This document shows, piece by piece, positions 7,190-9,923 of a stretch of DNA of 9,923 bases. The stretch is from an uncultured Alistipes sp. (GTDB lineage Bacteria > Bacteroidota > Bacteroidia > Bacteroidales > Rikenellaceae): the NCBI GenBank assembly GCA_947178455.1, contig CAMWYI010000060.1, positions 1 through 9,923 of the forward strand, given 5' to 3'. Positions within the stretch are counted from its first letter, which is position 1, and every line of letters begins with the position of its first letter. A model generated the notes under the pieces. The model had not been told where the DNA came from. It did no database searches and was given only the letters and a program-made list of their open reading frames with translations. The position numbers and the translations under genes are program-made.

Positions 7190-7220
7190 AAGCTATGGTG
7201 CGGCTCTCCGAGCCGCCGAT

Positions 7221-7246
7221 AATTTTGAATTATGAATTTTGAATTA
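7221..7246 (+). repeat. Tandem AT-rich 12-mer upstream of promoter
   Basis: AATTTTGAATTA occurs twice, at 7221-7232 and 7235-7246, with a 14-nt period. It sits just upstream of and overlapping the -33 region of the coiled-coil gene promoter. It could act as an UP-like element or regulator site, or simply be AT-rich drift. Confidence 0.6.
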
Positions 7247-7266
7247 AAATTAATTCGTTACCTTTG
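7239..7266 (+). promoter_or_regulatory. Bacteroidota promoter for the coiled-coil membrane gene
   Basis: A perfect -7 box TACCTTTG (7259-7266) with a TTTTG ending at 7241, giving a 17-nt spacer, slightly shorter than the usual 19-21. The box ends 29 nt before the ATG at 7296, the same distance as for the glycosyltransferase gene. Confidence 0.6.
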
Positions 7267-7295
7267 TACGGTTGTCTATTAAACACTCAACGATT

Positions 7296-8231
7296 ATGGA
7301 AGAAAATTACAACGATTCGGATAATTTCTACGAGGACGACGATTACGGCCGTCAGCCCGACGCGTCCGACAAGGCCATGCGCGGTTATCGCATCGTCATC
7401 GTCATTCTGTCGGTGATTCTCGTCGCGCTGTCCGCCCTCTACTACGGCATGCACCGCCAACAGATGAACGACTACGAGCTGTTGCAGGCCGACCGCGATT
7501 CGATTCAGAACGACCTCGGCCGTCTGATGGTCGATTTCGACAACCTGCAAATCACCAACGACACCCTGTCGACCAGCCTCAACACCGAACGCAACCGCGC
7601 CGACTCGCTCATGGCACGCTTGAAGAAAGAGCGTTCGTTGAGTCTGGCCAAAATCAAACAATACGAGAAAGAGGTCGGCACGCTGCGCACGCTGATGAAG
7701 GGGTACATCCGCCAAATCGACTCGCTCAACACGCTCAACAAACGGCTTATCGACGAAAACGTCTCCTACCGCAAAGAGATTTCGTCGGCCAACCTGCGGG
7801 CGGACATCGCCGAAGAACGCGCCGCCGAGCTGACCAACAAAGTGCAGGTGGGTTCGATTATCAAGGCCCGCGACATCCGGTTGTCCGCGCTCAACTCGCG
7901 CAGCAAACCCGTTTCGCGCGTCCGCAACGCCGCGCGTCTGCTGGTGGAATTCGTCTTGTCGGCGAACGATTTGGCCGAACCCGGCAACCGTGCGATTTAC
8001 GTCCGCATCACCTCGCCCGACGGCTATGTGCTGACGACCGAAGCGATGCCCACGTTCGATTTCGAGGGCGAACAGCTGAGCTACTCGGCCATGCGCGAAG
8101 TGGACTACCAGAATCAGGATTTGCCCGTCGGCATCTACTACAATTCGTCGGGATTCGCCGCCGGTGTGTACCGCGTAGACCTCTATTGCGACGGCCGCTA
8201 CATCGGACAAGCGCAAATCACGATGAAATAG
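7296..8231 (+). CDS. Single-pass membrane coiled-coil protein, function unknown
   Basis: A 311-residue protein with an acidic N-terminal tail (1-27, rich in D, E and N), one transmembrane helix (about 31-51, preceded by RGYR), a long heptad-like coiled coil (about 55-185, e.g. RLMVDFDNLQITNDTLSTSL and KIKQYEKEVGTLRTLM), and a beta-rich C-terminal domain (about 205-311, including YVRITSPDGYVL and VDYQNQDLPVGIYY). By the positive-inside rule the tail would be cytoplasmic and the coiled coil and C-terminal domain periplasmic (inference). I recall similar conserved hypothetical proteins in Bacteroidales, sometimes mislabelled as chromosome partition proteins, but no established role. I chose the ATG at 7296 over the TTG at 7272, which lies only 5 nt after the -7 box. 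Its own promoter and terminator mark it as a single-gene unit. Confidence 0.9.
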   Translation: MEENYNDSDNFYEDDDYGRQPDASDKAMRGYRIVIVILSVILVALSALYYGMHRQQMNDYELLQADRDSIQNDLGRLMVDFDNLQITNDTLSTSLNTERNRADSLMARLKKERSLSLAKIKQYEKEVGTLRTLMKGYIRQIDSLNTLNKRLIDENVSYRKEISSANLRADIAEERAAELTNKVQVGSIIKARDIRLSALNSRSKPVSRVRNAARLLVEFVLSANDLAEPGNRAIYVRITSPDGYVLTTEAMPTFDFEGEQLSYSAMREVDYQNQDLPVGIYYNSSGFAAGVYRVDLYCDGRYIGQAQITMK

Positions 8232-8234
8232 CCG

Positions 8235-8255
8235 CCCCGTTAAGAACGGGGTTTT
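8235..8255 (+). terminator. Intrinsic terminator after the coiled-coil gene
   Basis: CCCCGTT, loop AAG, AACGGGG, then TTTT, starting 3 nt after the stop codon. The perfect 7-bp GC-rich stem with a T-run is a standard intrinsic terminator shape and isolates the gene from the DUF2520 operon. Confidence 0.85.
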
Positions 8256-8325
8256 AAGCGCGAAGGAAGGTTGTGGGGTATCGGAAGGTTCCTGCGCCGT
8301 CACCGCTTTAAGAAAACGATTTTAT

Positions 8326-8370
8326 TAGCACAGCGGACGGTCATTGGGTTTTCGACCGTCCGTTGCGCTA
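8326..8370. repeat. 17-bp imperfect hairpin at the left of E3
   Basis: Arms 8326-8342 and 8354-8370 pair over 17 positions with one mismatch and one G-T wobble; the inner 9 bp (CGGACGGTC/GACCGTCCG) are perfect. The loop is 11 nt. No T-run follows on either strand, so a terminator role is doubtful. Confidence 0.75.
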
Positions 8371-8460
8371 TCACCGAATAACAGCGACGCTTTGCGTCGC
8401 GCGGGCCATAGCCTGTGGCCCTCAAAGAGAGTCACGGCGCAGTAACCGTCCGAAACCGAG

Positions 8461-8485
8461 TAACGGTCTATCGCGCTAATAAAAA
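8461..8485 (+). repeat. 25-nt exact repeat, copy 2
   Basis: Identical to 3875-3899. Its last base is the A of the DUF2520 ATG, so the block provides the whole immediate 5' context of that start codon. Both copies point the same way relative to the downstream gene. Confidence 0.9.
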
Positions 8486-9264
8486 TGATAAACACAGTCG
8501 TAATTATCGGCAGCGGCAATTTGGCCGAAGCGTTGGCGTGTGCCGTCGCACGGAGCGACGCAGAGCTGGTGCAGGTATTCGCCCGCAACCGGCGTCGCGG
8601 CCCCGAAACAGCCCGGCTGGCGGGAACATCGTGGACCGACGACCCGCAACGTCTCGCCGTCGCCGACCTCTATTTGATTGCCGTCAGCGACCGTGCAGTG
8701 GCCGAAGTCGCTGCTTCGCTGCCGATTCCCGAAACGGCCTTCGTGGCCCATACGGCCGGAAGCGTTCCGATAGATGCGATTCCGGCCCGTTTCGCACGAC
8801 GGGCGGTCTTCTACCCGCTACAAACGTTCACGGCAGGCCGGCAGGTCGATTTTTCGGCAATACCGGTATTTCTCGAAACCTCGACGCCCGAACTGCGCGC
8901 CGAACTCGAAACGTTCGCCCGCCGACTGACCCGCACGGTGCATTATGCCGATTCGGCACAACGGGCCTACATCCATTTAGCGGGGGTATTCGCCTGTAAT
9001 TTTCCAAATGGGCTGTACGCAATAGCGGCGCAAATTTTAAGCCGTGCAGGACTTCCCTACCCCTTAATAAAGCCGCTCATCGCCGAAACGGCCGCCAAAG
9101 CGTGCGACGCCGCGACGCCCGCCGATGTGCAGACCGGCCCCGCCGTGCGCAACGACCTTGCAACGCAGGCCCGTCACCGCGCGCTGCTGGCCGACGACCC
9201 CGAACTATGCCAGCTCTACGAAACTATCAGCCGACAGATATGGAAAACTTCAAAGAACAAATAG
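8485..9264 (+). CDS. Rossmann-like and DUF2520 domain protein
   Basis: A 259-residue protein built like a small NAD(P)-dependent dehydrogenase. The N-terminal Rossmann fold opens with VVIIGSGNLAEAL (5-17), the dinucleotide-binding GxGN signature, and continues with LYLIAVSDRAV and VAHTAGSVPID. The C-terminal DUF2520 part (about 135-250) has HLAGVFACNFPNGLY, a PLIAETAAKA helix and VQTGPAVRNDLATQARH, which are the conserved family blocks. The fold is related to pyrroline-5-carboxylate reductase and NADP oxidoreductases, but no substrate is established. The ATG at 8485 lies directly at the end of repeat element E3. It overlaps the next gene by 25 nt, and a DUF2520 gene next to a KdsC-type phosphatase is, as I recall, a common arrangement in Bacteroidota. 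Confidence 0.93.
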   Translation: MINTVVIIGSGNLAEALACAVARSDAELVQVFARNRRRGPETARLAGTSWTDDPQRLAVADLYLIAVSDRAVAEVAASLPIPETAFVAHTAGSVPIDAIPARFARRAVFYPLQTFTAGRQVDFSAIPVFLETSTPELRAELETFARRLTRTVHYADSAQRAYIHLAGVFACNFPNGLYAIAAQILSRAGLPYPLIKPLIAETAAKACDAATPADVQTGPAVRNDLATQARHRALLADDPELCQLYETISRQIWKTSKNK

Positions 9265-9761
9265 CCCGCGTCGAGGCGTTCGTATTCGACGTCGACGGCG
9301 TGATGACCGACGGCGGCATCATTCCGACAGCCGACGGCGATTTCATCCGCCGCTACAACGCCAAAGACGGTTATGCGGTGGCCTACGCCGTGAAAATGGG
9401 GTATAAGGTGTGCATCATTTCGGGCGGACACGGCCGGTTGCTCGAACGCCGCCTGCAAATGTTGGGCATCCATCGCTACTACATCGACTGCATGGACAAA
9501 ATCACCACCCTGCGCAGTTATCTGGCGGAGGAGGGCCTCAACCCGCAAAACGTCATCTACATGGGCGACGACATCCCCGATTTGGATTGCTTGCGCGAAG
9601 TCGGGATTCCGGTTTGCCCCGCCGACGCGGCGGCCGAAGTGCTCGAAATCGCGCGTTACGTCTCGGAGTTCAACGGCGGTGCCGGTGCCGTGCGCGACAT
9701 CATCGAACAGGTTTTGCGCGCACGCGGCGACTGGGCCCGCGACACGATGGGCCCGCTTTAA
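9240..9761 (+). CDS. kdsC: KdsC-type HAD phosphatase (3-deoxy-D-manno-octulosonate 8-phosphate phosphatase)
   Basis: Expected to hydrolyse Kdo-8-phosphate to Kdo and phosphate, a step towards the inner core of lipopolysaccharide; cytoplasmic, usually a tetramer. The 173-residue length fits the capless KdsC group. All HAD motifs are visible: FDVDGVMTDG with nucleophile D17 and acid/base D19, IISGG with S61 (motif II), K87 (motif III), and MGDDIPDL with D110, D111 and D114 (motif IV), followed by VCPADA, typical of KdsC. The frame is open from 9102, but the ATG at 9240 fits the family N-terminus. It lies 25 nt inside the DUF2520 gene, implying translational coupling. The related YrbI-like phosphatases of other sialic or nonulosonic acid pathways cannot be fully excluded. 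A hairpin follows the stop codon, so the operon probably ends here. Confidence 0.93.
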   Translation: MENFKEQIARVEAFVFDVDGVMTDGGIIPTADGDFIRRYNAKDGYAVAYAVKMGYKVCIISGGHGRLLERRLQMLGIHRYYIDCMDKITTLRSYLAEEGLNPQNVIYMGDDIPDLDCLREVGIPVCPADAAAEVLEIARYVSEFNGGAGAVRDIIEQVLRARGDWARDTMGPL

Positions 9762-9767
9762 GCAACG

Positions 9768-9788
9768 CCGCTTTAAGAAAGCGGATTT
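9768..9788 (+). terminator. Terminator-like hairpin after kdsC
   Basis: CCGCTTT, loop AAG, AAAGCGG, then ATTT, starting 6 nt after the stop codon. It has the same 7-3-7 shape and AAG loop as the terminator at 8235-8255, though the T-run is weaker. A degraded version (CGCTTT-AAG-AAAACG followed by ATTTTATT) is seen at 8304-8325 in E3. Confidence 0.65.
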
Positions 9789-9923
9789 AAGCGCAACGTA
9801 CGGTCGTCGTGCTTTGCAAGGCTCCTGCGCCGTCGCGGTTTCTTTTTTTCAATCGTACCTTTTGATGTCAAAAGGTACCCAAAACCATCCGCACGGCGAA
9901 AATTGCGGGAGTTCGAGGTATCG
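9785..9923 (+). repeat. Structured intergenic repeat element E4 (cut by the window end)
   Basis: Begins after the kdsC hairpin with TTAAGCGC and AAGGCTCCTGCGCCGTC (9818-9834), shared with the left part of E3. The segment CTGCGCCGTCGC (9825-9836) is the exact reverse complement of GCGACGGCGCAG in E2, while the sequence to its right (TTTC, T-rich, then ATCGTACC) runs in the same direction as E2. The 72-nt block then reaches the last base of the window, so the copy continues beyond it. Confidence 0.75.
9852..9923 (+). repeat. 72-nt repeat block, copy 2 (in E4)
   Basis: Matches 7024-7095 at 69 of 72 positions, ungapped, and keeps the GTACCTTTTG/CAAAAGGTAC hairpin (9855-9878). Both copies lie downstream of plus-strand genes in the same orientation. 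The match is open at the window end and may be longer. Confidence 0.92.

Larger units (their letters stand above)
6956..7216 (+). repeat. Structured intergenic repeat element E2
   Basis: Fills most of the 340-nt gap between the DUF3108 gene and the coiled-coil gene. It begins at the base after the DUF3108 stop codon with TTTATTAGCGC (6956-6966), the reverse complement of the border motif of E1 and E3. Then come a hairpin CGTCGCA...TGCGACG (6983-7003), the core GCGACGGCGCAG (6998-7009), the 72-nt block shared with 9852-9923, a 20-nt imperfect inverted repeat (7061-7080 with 7170-7189), and a final hairpin GCGGCTC-TCC-GAGCCGC (7200-7216). No transposase is present. A short open frame inside (7034-7222) follows the repeat and is probably not a gene. 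Confidence 0.75.
8253..8485 (+). repeat. Structured intergenic repeat element E3 ending in the DUF2520 start codon
   Basis: Non-coding stretch between the terminator and the DUF2520 gene. The left part shares TTAAGCGC (8253-8260) and AAGGTTCCTGCGCCGTC (8285-8301; 16 of 17) with element E4. An inner unit is bordered by TTTTATTAGC (8320-8329) and its exact reverse complement GCTAATAAAA (8475-8484), like short terminal inverted repeats of a unit of about 165 nt. Inside are a 17-bp hairpin (8326-8370), GCGACGC-TTT-GCGTCGC (8384-8400), GGGCCA...TGGCCC (8403-8421), CACGGCGCAG (8433-8442) and the 25-nt block. No TAnnTTTG box is visible before the DUF2520 ATG. Confidence 0.7.

Noticed and set aside
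7034..7222. Short open frame of 62 codons inside element E2
   Set aside because: It lies entirely in palindromic repeat sequence, with no ribosome site or promoter of its own. Open frames of this kind are easily over-annotated in repeats.
3720..9923. Insertion sequence or CRISPR array as the source of the repeats
   Set aside because: No transposase or cas gene is visible, and the repeats are few, irregularly spaced and differ in composition, unlike a CRISPR array.

Overview
The window looks like an ordinary chromosomal segment of a GC-rich member of the Bacteroidota, most likely Bacteroidales and Alistipes-like (Rikenellaceae). I infer this from the Bacteroidota-type promoter boxes (TAnnTTTG, seen as TATCTTTG and TACCTTTG upstream of several genes), weak Shine-Dalgarno signals, GC-rich coding sequence with AT-rich leaders, and gene families typical of the group (DUF1573, DUF3108, DUF2520 next to KdsC, membrane LytTR regulators). 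The genus is a guess from style, not a database result.

Layout. 1-958: a minus-strand membrane-anchored LytTR regulator (24-767) is divergent from a small membrane protein (959-1531) that resembles a MotA/TolQ/ExbB-type channel subunit. 1537-2613: a minus-strand secreted DUF1573 protein that converges on the small membrane protein with 5 nt between stop codons. 2674-3699: a family 2 glycosyltransferase, divergent from DUF1573 across a 60-nt double promoter. 3927-6041: recG, starting with GTG. 6128-6955: an exported DUF3108 protein. 7296-8231: a single-pass membrane coiled-coil protein of unknown function, ending at a clear terminator. 8485-9264 and 9240-9761: a two-gene operon of a Rossmann/DUF2520 protein and a KdsC-type HAD phosphatase (Kdo-8-phosphate phosphatase), overlapping by 25 nt and followed by a terminator-like hairpin. 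No tRNA, rRNA, CRISPR array, transposase or phage gene is visible.

The least ordinary content is between the genes. Four intergenic stretches (about 3720-3899, 6956-7216, 8253-8485 and 9785 to the window end) are built from shared parts: a 25-nt block repeated exactly at 3875-3899 and 8461-8485, a 72-nt block repeated with 3 mismatches at 7024-7095 and 9852-9923, a short core ACGGCGCAG in either orientation, a TTATTAGC/GCTAATAA border motif, and many hairpins. In two comparisons an inner block is inverted relative to its conserved flank. They look like members of a non-coding, MITE-like or REP-like repeat family; one copy runs up to the DUF2520 start codon and another forms the upstream promoter region of recG.

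Functionally the genes are mixed: envelope and glycan work (KdsC for Kdo, glycosyltransferase, exported DUF1573 and DUF3108 proteins, membrane proteins), DNA repair (RecG) and regulation (LytTR). Apart from the DUF2520-kdsC pair, most genes seem to be transcribed singly.
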